A DNA stretch of 64,000 bases from Lasioglossum baleicum (Eukaryota; Arthropoda; Insecta; Hymenoptera; Halictidae). The stretch is from positions 124,001 through 188,000 of the forward strand of contig NW_027469196.1 of NCBI RefSeq assembly GCF_051020765.1. Reading direction: 5' to 3'. The notes under the pieces were generated by a model. That model saw only the letters and a list, made by a program, of their open reading frames with translations, was not told the origin of the DNA and made no database searches. A program made the translations under genes and the position numbers. Positions 38,549 through 50,091 of this stretch are shown piece by piece (positions within the stretch are counted from its first letter, which is position 1; each line of letters begins with the position of its first letter).

Positions 38549-41500
38549 GAGTAGCCTGCGGGATGCATCCTCTCGCACGTGTTTCTACTCAACTAGCCTG
38601 CGTGATGCATCCTCTCGCACGTGTTTTTACTCGACTAGCCTGCGGGATGCATCCTCTCGCACGTGTTTTTACTCGACTAGCCTGCGGGATGCCTCCTCTC
38701 GCACGTGTTTTTACTCGACTAGCCTGCGGGATGCATCCTCTCGCACGTGTTTTTACTCGACTAGCCTGCGGGATGCATCCTCTCGCACGTGTTTCTACTC
38801 GACTAGCCTGCGGGAAGCATCCTCTCGCACGTGTTTTTACTCGACTAGCCTGCGGGATGCATCCTCTCGCACGTGTTTTTACTCGACTAGCCTGCGGGAT
38901 GCATCCTCTCGCACGTGTTTTTACCCGACTAGCCTGCGGGATGCATCCTCGCGCACGTGTTTTTACTCGACTAGCCTGCGGGAAGCATCCTCTCGCACGT
39001 GTTTCTACTCGACTAGCCTGCGGGAAGCATCCTCTCGCACGGGTTTCTACTCGACTAGCCTGCGGGATGCATCCTCTCGCTCGTGTTTTTACACGACTAG
39101 CCTGCGGGAAGCATCCTCCAGCACGTGTTTTTACTCGACTAGCCTGCGGGATGCATCCTCTCGCACGTGTTTTTACTCGACTAGCCTGCGGGATGCATCC
39201 TCTCGCACGTGTTTTTACCCGACTAGCCTGCGGGATGCATCCTCGCGCACGTGTTTTTACTCGACTAGCCTGCGGGAAGCATCCTCTCGCACGTGTTTTT
39301 ACTCGACTAGCCTGCGGGATGCATCCTCTCGCTCGTGTTTTTACTCTACTAGCCTGCGGGAAGCATCCTCTCGCACGTGTTTTTACTCGACTAGCCTGCG
39401 GGATGCATCCTCTCGCACGTGTTTCTACTCGACTAGCCTGCGGGATGCATCCTCTCGCACGTGTTTTTACTCGACTAGCCTGCGGGATGCATCCTCTCGC
39501 ACGTGTTTCTACTCGACTAGCCTGCGTCATGCATCTTCTGGCACGTGTTTCACCTCGACTAGCCTGCGGGATGCATCCTCTCGCACGTGTTTCAACTCGA
39601 CTAGCCTGCGGGATGCATCCTCTCGCACGTGTTTTTACTCGACTAGCCTGCGGGATGCATCCTCTCGCACGTGTTTTTACTCGACTAGCCTGCGGGATGC
39701 ATCCTCTCGCACGTGTTTTTACTCGACTAGCCTGCGGGATGCATCCTCTCGCACGTGTTTTTACCCGACTAGCCTGCGGGATGCATCCTCGCGCACGTGT
39801 TTTTACTCGACTAGCCTGCGGGAAGCATCCTCTCGCACGTGTTTCTACTCGACTAGCCTGCGTGATGCATCCTCTCGCACGTGTTTTTACTCGACTAGCC
39901 TGCGGGATGCATCCTCGCGCACGTATTTTTACTCGACTATCCTGCGGGGAGCATCCTCTCGCACGTGTTTCTACTCGACTAGCCTGCGGGAAGCATCCTC
40001 TCGCACGTGTTTCTACTCGACTAGCCTGCGGGATGCATCCTCTCGCTCGTGTTTTTACCCGACTAGTCTGCGGGAAGCATCCTCTAGCACGTGTTTTTAC
40101 TCGACTAGCCTGCGGGATGCATCCTCTCGCACGTGTTTTTACTCGACTAGCCTGCGGGATGCATCCTCTCGCACGTGTTTTTACTCGACTAGCCTGCGGG
40201 ATGCATCCTCTCGCACGTGTTTCTACTCGACTAGCCTGCGGGATGCATCCTCTCGCTCGTGTTTTTACACGACTAGCCTGCGGGAAGCATCCTCTAGCAA
40301 GTGTTTCTACTCGACTAGCCTGCGGGATGCATCCTCTCGCTCGTGTTTTTACACGACTAGCCTGCGGGAAGCATCCTCTAGCACGTGTTTTTACTCGACT
40401 AGCCTGCGGGATGCATCCTCTCGCACGGGTTTTTACTCGACTAGCCTGCGGGATGCATCCTCTCGCACGTGTTTTTACTCGACTAGCCTGCGGGATGCAT
40501 CCTCTCGCTCGTGTTTTTACTCGACTAGCCTGCGGGAAGCATCCTCTCGCACGTGTTTTTACTCGACTAGCCTGCGGGATGCATCCTCTCGCACGTGTTT
40601 CTACTCGACTAGCCTACGGGATGCATCCTCTCGCACGTGTTTTTACTCGACTAGCCTGCGGGATGCATCCTCGCGCACGTGTTTTTACTCGACTAGCCTG
40701 CGGGATGCATCCTCTCGCTCGTGTTTCTACTCGACTAGCCTGCGCGATGCATCCTCTCGCACGTGTTTTTACTCGACTAGCCTGCGGGATGCATCCTCTC
40801 GCACGTGTTTCTACTCGACTAGCCTGCGTGATGCATCCTCTCGCACGTGTTTTTACTCGACTAGCCTGCGGGATGCATCCTCTCGCACGTGTTTTTACTC
40901 GACTAGCCTGCGGGATGCATCCTCTCGCACGTATTTTTACTCGACTAGCCTGCGGGATGCATCCTCTCGCACGCGTTTCTACTCGACTAGCCTGCGGGAT
41001 GCATCCTCTCGCACGTGTTTTTACTCGACTAGCCTGCGGGATGCATCTTCTCGCACGTGTTTTTGCTCGACTAGCCTGCGGGATGCCTCATCTCGCACTT
41101 GTTTTTACTCGACTAGCCTGCGGGATGCATCCTCTCGCACGTGTTTCTACTCGACTAGCCTGCGGGAAGCATCCTCTCGCACGTATTTTTACTCGACTAG
41201 CCTGCGGGATGCATCCTCTCGCACGTGTTTCTACTCGACTAGCCTGCGGGATGCATCCTCTCGCACGTGTTTCTACTCGACTAGCCTGCGGGATGCATCC
41301 TCTCGCACGTGTTTTTACTCGACTAGCCTGCGGGATGCATCCTCGCGCACGTGTTTTTCCTCGACTAGCCTGCGGGATGCATCCTCTCGCACGTGTTTTT
41401 ACTCGACTAGCCTGCGGGATGCATCCTCTCGCACGTGTTTCTACTCGACTAGCCTGCGGGATGCATCCTCTCGCACGTGTTTTTACTCGACTTGCCTGCG

Positions 41501-41853
41501 GGATGCATCCTCTCGCACGTGTTTCTACTCGACTAGCCTGCGTGATGCATCCTCTGGCACGTGTTTCACCTCGACTAGCCTGCGGGATGCATCCTCTCGC
41601 ACGTGTTTCAACTCGACTAGCCTGCGGGATGCATCCTCTCGCACGTGTTTTTACTCGACTAGCCTGCGGGATGCATCCTCTCGCTCGTGTTTCTACTCGA
41701 CTAGCCTGCGGAATGCATCCTCTCGCACGTGTTTTTACTCGACTAGCCTGCGGGATGCATCCTCTCGCACGTGTTTTTACTCGACTAGCCTGCGGGATGC
41801 ATCCTCTCGCACGTGTTTTTACTCGACTAGCCTGCGGGATGCATCCTCGCGCA

Positions 41854-43491
41854 CGTATTTTTACTCGACTAGCCTGCGGGAAGCATCCTCTCGCACGTGT
41901 TTCTACTCGACTAGCCTGCGGGAAGCATCCTCTCGCACGTGTTTCTACTCGACTAGCCTGCGGGATGCATCCTCTCGCTCGTGTTTTTACACGACTAGCC
42001 TGCGGGAAGCATCCTCTAGCACGTGTTTTTACTCGACTAGCCTGCGGGATGCATCCTCTCGCACGTGTTTTTACTCGACTAGCCTGCGGGATGCATCCTC
42101 TCGCACGTGTTTCAACTCGACTAGCCTGCGGGATGCATCCTCTCGCACGTGTTTTTACTCGACTAGCCTGCGGGATGCATCCTCTCGCTCGTGTTTCTAC
42201 TCGACTAGCCTGCGGGATGCATCCTCTCGCACGTGTTTTTACTCGACTAGCCTGCGGGATGCATCCTCTCGCACGTGTTTTTACTCGACTAGCCTGCGGG
42301 ATGCATCCTCTCGCACGTGTTTTTACTCGACTAGCCTGCGGGATGCATCCTCGCGCACGTATTTTTACTCGACTAGCCTGCGGGAAGCATCCTCTCGCAC
42401 GTGTTTCTACTCGACTAGCCTGCGGGAAGCATCCTCTCGCACGTGTTTCTACTCGACTAGCCTGCGGGATGCATCCTCTCGCTCGTGTTTTTACACGACT
42501 AGCCTGCGGGAAGCATCCTCTTCCACGTGTTTTTACTCGACTAGCCTGCGGGATGCATCCTCTCGCACGTGTTTTTACTCGACTAGCCTGCGGGATGCAT
42601 CCTCTCGCACGTGTTTTTACTCGACTAGCCTGCGGGATGCATCCTCTCGCACGTGTTTCTACTCGACTAGCCTGCGGGATGCATCCTCTCGCTCGTGTTT
42701 TTACACGACTAGCCTGCGGGAAGCATCCTCTAGCACGTGTTTTTACTCGACTAGCCTGCGGGATGCATCCTCTCGCACGTGTTTTTACTCGACTAGCCTG
42801 CGGGATGCATCCTCTCGCACGTGTTTTTACTCGACTAGCCTGCGGGATGCATCCTCTCGCTCGTGTTTTTACTCGACTAGCCTGCGGGAAGCATCCTCTC
42901 GCACGTGTTTTTACTCGACTAGCCTGCGGGATGCATCCTCTCGCACGTGTTTCTACTCGACTAGCCTACGGGATGCATCCTCTCGCACGTGTTTTTACTC
43001 GACTAGCCTGCGGGATGCATTATCGCGCACGTGTTTTTACTCGACTAGCCTGCGGGATGCATCCTCTCGCTCGTGTTTCTACTCGACTAACCTGCGCGAT
43101 GCATCCTCTCGCACGTGTTTTTACTCGACTAGCCTGCGGGATGCATCCTCTCGCACGTGTTTTTACTCGACTAGCCTGCGGGATGCATCTTCTCGCACGT
43201 GTTTTTGCTCGACTAGCCTGCGGGATGCCTCCTCTCGCACGTGTTTTTACTCGACTAGTCTGCGGGATGCCTCCTCCCGCACGTGTTTTTACTCGACTAG
43301 CCTGCGGGATGCATCCTCTCGCACGTGTTTTTACTCGACTAGCCTGCGGGATGCATCCTCTCGCACGTGTTTCTACTCGACTAGCCTGCGGGAAGCATCC
43401 TCTCGCACGTGTTTTTACTCGACTAGCCTGCGGGATGCATCCTCTCGCACGTGTTTTTACTCGACTAGCCTGCGGGATGCATCCTCTCGCT
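41854..43491 (+). repeat. 1,638-bp (39-monomer) tandem duplication, copy 1
   Basis: It matches 43,492-45,129. A private marker, CTCTTCCACG (about 42,521), recurs at about 44,159. Internally it holds a 12-monomer (504-bp) repeat seen from the two 25G+33A monomers near 41,850 and 42,350. Confidence 0.9.
42959..43294 (+). repeat. cassette C (8 monomers), exemplar
   Basis: Ordered monomers are 10A (CCTACGGG), a 21T+22A+25G form (CATTATCGCG), 29T+37C, 6A+13C (CTAACCTGCGCG), consensus, 22T+39G (CATCTTCTCGC with TTTTTGCTCG), 19C (GCCTCC), then 7T+19C+25C. Copies occur mainly right of 37 kb (near 37.6, 44.6, 47.6, 52.1, 55.35 partial and 58.8 kb, 63.15 kb), with an earlier relative near 18.3 kb. The 41-bp A39-loss subtype probably descends from its 22T+39G member. 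Confidence 0.8.
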
Positions 43492-45129
43492 CGTATTTTT
43501 ACTCGACTAGCCTGCGGGAAGCATCCTCTCGCACGTGTTTCTACTCGACTAGCCTGCGGGAAGCATCCTCTCGCACGTGTTTCTACTCGACTAGCCTGCG
43601 GGATGCATCCTCTCGCTCGTGTTTTTACACGACTAGCCTGCGGGAAGCATCCTCTAGCACGTGTTTTTACTCGACTAGCCTGCGGGATGCATCCTCTCGC
43701 ACGTGTTTTTACTCGACTAGCCTGCGGGATGCATCCTCTCGCACGTGTTTCAACTCGACTAGCCTGCGGGATGCATCCTCTCGCACGTGTTTTTACTCGA
43801 CTAGCCTGCGGGATGCATCCTCTCGCTCGTGTTTCTACTCGACTAGCCTGCGGGATGCATCCTCTCGCACGTGTTTTTACTCGACTAGCCTGCGGGATGC
43901 ATCCTCTCGCACGTGTTTTTACTCGACTAGCCTGCGGGATGCATCCTCTCGCACGTGTTTTTACTCGACTAGCCTGCGGGATGCATCCTCGCGCACGTAT
44001 TTTTACTCGACTAGCCTGCGGGAAGCATCCTCTCGCACGTGTTTCTACTCGACTAGCCTGCGGGAAGCATCCTCTCGCACGTGTTTCTACTCGACTAGCC
44101 TGCGGGATGCATCCTCTCGCTCGTGTTTTTACACGACTAGCCTGCGGGAAGCATCCTCTTCCACGTGTTTTTACTCGACTAGCCTGCGGGATGCATCCTC
44201 TCGCACGTGTTTTTACTCGACTAGCCTGCGGGATGCATCCTCTCGCACGTGTTTTTACTCGACTAGCCTGCGGGATGCATCCTCTCGCACGTGTTTCTAC
44301 TCGACTAGCCTGCGGGATGCATCCTCTCGCTCGTGTTTTTACACGACTAGCCTGCGGGAAGCATCCTCTAGCACGTGTTTTTACTCGACTAGCCTGCGGG
44401 ATGCATCCTCTCGCACGTGTTTTTACTCGACTAGCCTGCGGGATGCATCCTCTCGCACGTGTTTTTACTCGACTAGCCTGCGGGATGCATCCTCTCGCTC
44501 GTGTTTTTACTCGACTAGCCTGCGGGAAGCATCCTCTCGCACGTGTTTTTACTCGACTAGCCTGCGGGATGCATCCTCTCGCACGTGTTTCTACTCGACT
44601 AGCCTACGGGATGCATCCTCTCGCACGTGTTTTTACTCGACTAGCCTGCGGGATGCATTATCGCGCACGTGTTTTTACTCGACTAGCCTGCGGGATGCAT
44701 CCTCTCGCTCGTGTTTCTACTCGACTAACCTGCGCGATGCATCCTCTCGCACGTGTTTTTACTCGACTAGCCTGCGGGATGCATCCTCTCGCACGTGTTT
44801 TTACTCGACTAGCCTGCGGGATGCATCTTCTCGCACGTGTTTTTGCTCGACTAGCCTGCGGGATGCCTCCTCTCGCACGTGTTTTTACTCGACTAGTCTG
44901 CGGGATGCCTCCTCCCGCACGTGTTTTTACTCGACTAGCCTGCGGGATGCATCCTCTCGCACGTGTTTTTACTCGACTAGCCTGCGGGATGCATCCTCTC
45001 GCACGTGTTTCTACTCGACTAGCCTGCGGGAAGCATCCTCTCGCACGTGTTTTTACTCGACTAGCCTGCGGGATGCATCCTCTCGCACGTGTTTTTACTC
45101 GACTAGCCTGCGGGATGCATCCTCTCGCT
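43492..45129 (+). repeat. 1,638-bp (39-monomer) tandem duplication, copy 2
   Basis: It begins in a hybrid monomer (CTCTCGCTCGT joined to ATTTTTACTC), whose left half is the monomer that ends the unit and whose right half is the one that opens it. I saw no internal difference from copy 1. Confidence 0.9.
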
Positions 45130-45184
45130 CGTGTTTCTACTCGACTAGCCTGCGGGATGCATCCTCTCGCACGTGTTTTTACTC

Positions 45185-45226
45185 GACTAGCCTGCGGGGT
45201 GCATCCTCTCGCACGTGATTTTACTC
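45185..45226 (+). repeat. triple-variant monomer, copy 6
   Basis: Same linked triple followed by ACTCAACTAG. It lies just after the 39-monomer tandem duplication. Confidence 0.92.
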
Positions 45227-48200
45227 GAGTAGCCTGCGGGATGCATCCTCTCGCACGTGTTTCTACTCAACTAGCCTGCGTGATGCATCCTCTCGCACGT
45301 GTTTTTACTCGACTAGCCTGCGGGATGCATCCTCTCGCACGTGTTTTTACTCGACTAGCCTGCGGGATGCATCCTCTCGCACGTGTTTCAACTCGACTAG
45401 CCTGCGGGATGCATCCTCTCGCACGTGTTTTTACTCGACTAGCCTGCCGGATGCATCCTCTCGCTCGTGTTTTTACACGACTAGCCTGCGGGAAGCATCC
45501 TCTAGCACGTGTTTTTACTCGACTAGCCTGCGGGAAGCATCCTCTCGCACGTGTTTCTACTCGACTAGCCTGCGGGATGGATCCTCTCGCTCGTGTTTTT
45601 ACTCGACTAGCCTGCGGGAAGCATCCTCTCGCACGTGTTTTTACTCGACTAGCCTGCGGGATGCATCCTCTCGCACGTGTTTCTACTCGACTAGCCTGCG
45701 GGAAGCATCCTCTCGCACGTGTTTCTACTCGACTAGCCTGCGGGATGCATCCTCTCGCTCGTGTTTTTACACGACTAGCCTGCGGGAAGCATCCTCTAGC
45801 ACGTGTTTTTACTCGACTAGCCTGCGGGATGCATCCACTCGCACGTGTTTTTACTCGACTAGCCTGCGGGATGCATCCACGCGCACGTGTTTTTACTCGA
45901 CTAGCCTGCGGGATGCATCCTCTCGCACGTGTTTTTACTCGACTAGCCTGCGGGATGCATCCTCTCGCTCGTGTTTTTACTCGACTAGCCTGCGGGAAGC
46001 ATCCTCTCGCACGTGTTTTTACTCGACTAGCCTGCGGGATGCATCCTCTCGCACGTGTTTCTACTCGACTAGCCTACGGGATGCATCCTCTCGCACGTGT
46101 TTTTACTCGACTAGCCTGCGGGATGCATCCTCGCGCACGTGTTTTTACTCGACTAGCCTGCGGGATGCATCCTCTCGCTCGTGTTTCTACTCGACTAGCC
46201 TGCGCGATGCATCCTCTCGCACGTGTTTTTACTCGACTAGCCTGCGGGATGCATCCTCTCGCACGTGTTTCTACTCGACTAGCCTGCGTGATGCATCCTC
46301 TCGCACGTGTTTTTACTCGACTAGCCTGCGGGATGCATCCTCTCGCACGTGTTTTTACTCGACTAGCCTGCGGGATGCATCCTCTCGCACGTATTTTTAC
46401 TCGACTAGCCTGCGGGATGCATCCTCTCGCACGCGTTTCTACTCGACTAGCCTGCGGGATGCATCCTCTCGCACGTGTTTTTACTCGACTAGCCTGCGGG
46501 ATGCATCTTCTCGCACGTGTTTTTGCTCGACTAGCCTGCGGGATGCCTCATCTCGCACTTGTTTTTACTCGACTAGCCTGCGGGATGCATCCTCTCGCAC
46601 GTGTTTCTACTCGACTAGCCTGCGGGAAGCATCCTCTCTCACGTATTTTTACTCGACTAGCCTGCGGGATGCATCCTCTCGCACGTGTTTCTACTCGACT
46701 AGCCTGCGGGATGCATCCTCTCGCACGTGTTTTTACTCGACTAGCCTGCGGGATGCCTCATCTCGCACTTGTTTTTACTCGACTAGCCTGCGGGATGCAT
46801 CCTCTCGCTCGTGTTTCTACTCGACTAGCCTGCGGGATGCATCCTCTCGCACGTGTTTTTACTCGACTAGCCTGCGGGATGCATCCTCTCGCACGTGTTT
46901 TTACTCGACTAGCCTGCGGGATGCATCCTCTCGCACGTGTTTTTACTCGACTAGCCTGCGGGATGCATCCTCGCGCACGTATTTTTACTCGACTAGCCTG
47001 CGGGAAGCATCCTCTCGCATGTGTTTCTACTCGACTAGCCTGCGGGAAGCATCCTCTCGCACGTGTTTCTACTCGACTAGCCTGCGGGATGCATCCTCTC
47101 GCTCGTGTTTTTACACGACTAGCCTGCGGGAAGCATCCTCTAGCACGTGTTTTTACTCGACTAGCCTGCGGGATGCATCCTCTCGCACGTGTTTTTACTC
47201 GACTAGCCTGCGGGATGCATCCTCTCGCACGTGTTTTTACTCGACTAGCCTGCGGGATGCATCCTCTCGCACTTGTTTCTACTCGACTAGCCTGCGGGAT
47301 GCATCCTCTCGCTCGTGTTTTTACACGACTAGCCTGCGGGAAGCATCCTCTAGCACGTGTTTTTACTCGACTAGCCTGCGGGATGCATCCTCTCGCACGT
47401 GTTTTTACTCGACTAGCCTGCGGGATGCATCCTCTCGCACGTGTTTTTACTCGACTAGCCTGCGGGATGCATCCTCTCGCTCGTGTTTTTACTCGACTAG
47501 CCTGCGGGAAGCATCCTCTCGCACGTGTTTTTACTCGACTAGCCTGCGGGATGCATCCTCTCGCACGTGTTTCTACTCGACTAGCCTACGGGATGCATCC
47601 TCTCGCACGTGTTTTTACTCGACTAGCCTGCGGGATGCATTATCGCGCACGTGTTTTTACTCGACTAGCCTGCGGGATGCATCCTCTCGCTCGTGTTTCT
47701 ACTCGACTAACCTGCGCGATGCATCCTCTCGCACGTGTTTTTACTCGACTAGCCTGCGGGATGCATCCTCTCGCACGTGTTTTTACTCGACTAGCCTGCG
47801 GGATGCATCTTCTCGCACGTGTTTTTGCTCGACTAGCCTGCGGGATGCCTCCTCTCGCACGTGTTTTTACTCGACTAGCCTGCGGGATGCCTCCTCCCGC
47901 ACGTGTTTTTACTCGACTAGCCTGCGGGATGCATCCTCTCGCACGTGTTTTTACTCGACTAGCCTGCGGGATGCATCCTCTCGCACGTGTTTCTACTCGA
48001 CTAGCCTGCGGGAAGCATCCTCTCGCACGTGTTTTTACTCGACTAGCCTGCGGGATGCATCCTCTCGCACGTGTTTCTACTCGACTAGCCTACGGGATGC
48101 ATCCTCTCGCACGTGTTTTTACTCGACTAGCCTGCGGGATGCATTATCGCGCACGTGTTTTTACTCGACTAGCCTGCGGGATGCATCCTCTCGCTCGTGT

Positions 48201-48586
48201 TTCTACTCGACTAACCTGCGCGATGCATCCTCTCGCACGTGTTTTTACTCGACTAGCCTGCGGGATGCATCCTCTCGCACGTGTTTTTACTCGACTAGCC
48301 TGCGGGATGCATCTTCTCGCACGTGTTTTTGCTCGACTAGCCTGCGGGATGCATCCTCTCGCACGTGTTTTTACTCGACTAGCCTGCGGGATGCATCCTC
48401 TCGCACGTGTTTCTACTCGACTAGCCTGCGGGAAGCATCCTCTCGCACGTGTTTTTACTCGACTAGCCTGCGGGATGCATCCTCTCGCACGTGTTTTTAC
48501 TCGACTAGCCTGCGGGATGCATCCTCTCGCTCGTGTTTCTACTCGACTAGCCTGCGGGATGCATCCTCTCGCACGTGTTTTTACTC

Positions 48587-48627
48587 GACTAGCCTGCGGG
48601 ATGCATCTTCTCGCACGTGTTTTTCTC
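48587..48627 (+). repeat. 41-bp monomer, A39-loss subtype, copy 4
   Basis: It is followed by a monomer with the rare CTGCCGG variant. It sits in the first copy of the 4.17-kb block. Confidence 0.92.
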
Positions 48628-49257
48628 GACTAGCCTGCCGGATGCCTCCTCTCGCACGTGTTTTTACTCGACTAGTCTGCGGGATGCCGCCTCCCGCACG
48701 TGTTTTTACTCGACTAGCCTGCGGGATGCATCCTCTCGCACGTGTTTTTACTCGACTAGCCTGCGGGATGCATCCTCTCGCACGTGTTTCTACTCGACTA
48801 GCCTGCGGGAAGCATCCTCTCGCACGTGTTTTTACTCGACTAGCCTGCGGGATGCATCCTCTCGCACGTGTTTTTACTCGACTAGCCTGCGGGATGCATC
48901 CTCTCGCTCGTGTTTCTACTCGACTAGCCTGCGGGATGCATCCTCTCGCACGTGTTTTTACTCGACTAGTCTGCGGGATGCCTCCTCCCGCACGTGTTTT
49001 TACTCGACTAGCCTGCGGGATGCATCCTCTCGCACGTGTTTTTACTCGACTAGCCTGCGGGATGCATCCTCTCGCACGTGTTTCTACTCGACTAGCCTGC
49101 GGGAAGCATCCTCTCGCACGTGTTTTTACTCGACTAGCCTGCGGGATGCATCCTCTCGCACGTGTTTTTACTCGACTAGCCTGCGGGATGCATCCTCTCG
49201 CTCGTGTTTCTACTCGACTAGCCTGCGGGATGCATCCTCTCGCACGTGTTTTTACTC

Positions 49258-49299
49258 GACTAGCCTGCGGGGTGCATCCTCTCGCACGTGATTTTACTC
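49258..49299 (+). repeat. triple-variant monomer, copy 7
   Basis: Same linked triple, in the first 4.17-kb block. Confidence 0.92.
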
Positions 49300-49728
49300 G
49301 AGTAGCCTGCGGGATGCATCCTCTCGCACGTGTTTCTACTCAACTAGCCTGCGTGATGCATCCTCTCGCACGTGTTTTTACTCGACTAGCCTGCGGGATG
49401 CATCCTCTCGCACGTGTTTTTACTCGACTAGCCTGCGGGATGCATCCTCTCGCACGTGTTTCAACTCGACTAGCCTGCGGGATGCATCCTCTCGCACGTG
49501 TTTTTACTCGACTAGCCTGCCGGATGCATCCTCTCGCTCGTGTTTTTACACGACTAGCCTGCGGGAAGCATCCTCTAGCACGTGTTTTTACTCGACTAGC
49601 CTGCGGGAAGCATCCTCTCGCTCGTGTTTTTACTCGACTAGCCTGCGGGAAGCATCCTCTCGCACGTGTTTTTACTCGACTAGCCTGCGGGATGCATCCT
49701 CTCGCACGTGTTTCTACTCGACTAGCCT

Positions 49729-50091
49729 GCGGGAAGCATCCTCTCGCACGTGTTTCTACTCGACTAGCCTGCGGGATGCATCCTCTCGCTCGTGTTTTTA
49801 CACGACTAGCCTGCGGGAAGCATCCTCTAGCACGTGTTTTTACTCGACTAGCCTGCGGGATGCATCCACTCGCACGTGTTTTTACTCGACTAGCCTGCGG
49901 GATGCATCCTCTCGCACGTGTTTTTACTCGACTAGCCTGCGGGATGCATCCTCTCGCACGTGTTTCTACTCGACTAGCCTGCGGGATGCATCCTCTCGCT
50001 CGTGTTTTTACACGACTAGCCTGCGGGAAGCATCCTCTAGCACGTGTTTTTACTCGACTAGCCTGCGGGATGCATCCTCTCGCACGTGTTT
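49729..50091 (+). repeat. monomers between the two 4.17-kb blocks
   Basis: About nine ordinary monomers, including 16A+37C, 29T+41A and 16A+26A members and one CATCCACTCG copy. They have no counterpart at 4,535 bp downstream, so either the second block lost them or the right edge of the duplicated unit was at 49,728. Confidence 0.75.

Larger units (their letters stand above)
45557..49728 (+). repeat. 4.17-kb block with 108-monomer spacing, copy 1
   Basis: It matches 50,092-54,263 at 4,535 bp. Shared rare markers are GGATGGATCC (45,580 and 50,115), CATCCACGCGCACG, GCATGTGTTTC, CGCACTTGTTTC and CTGCCGGATGCC. One difference noticed is GCCGCC at 48,689 versus GCCTCC. It contains a 12-monomer internal repeat (CCTACGGG at 47,587 and 48,091). 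Confidence 0.88.

Noticed and set aside
37954..48633. A 3,559-codon open reading frame and the other frames above 1,000 codons
   Set aside because: They consist only of the 14-codon translation of the satellite, overlap each other in different registers, begin and end where one-base monomers change frame, and have no unique domain, signal or flanking gene structure.
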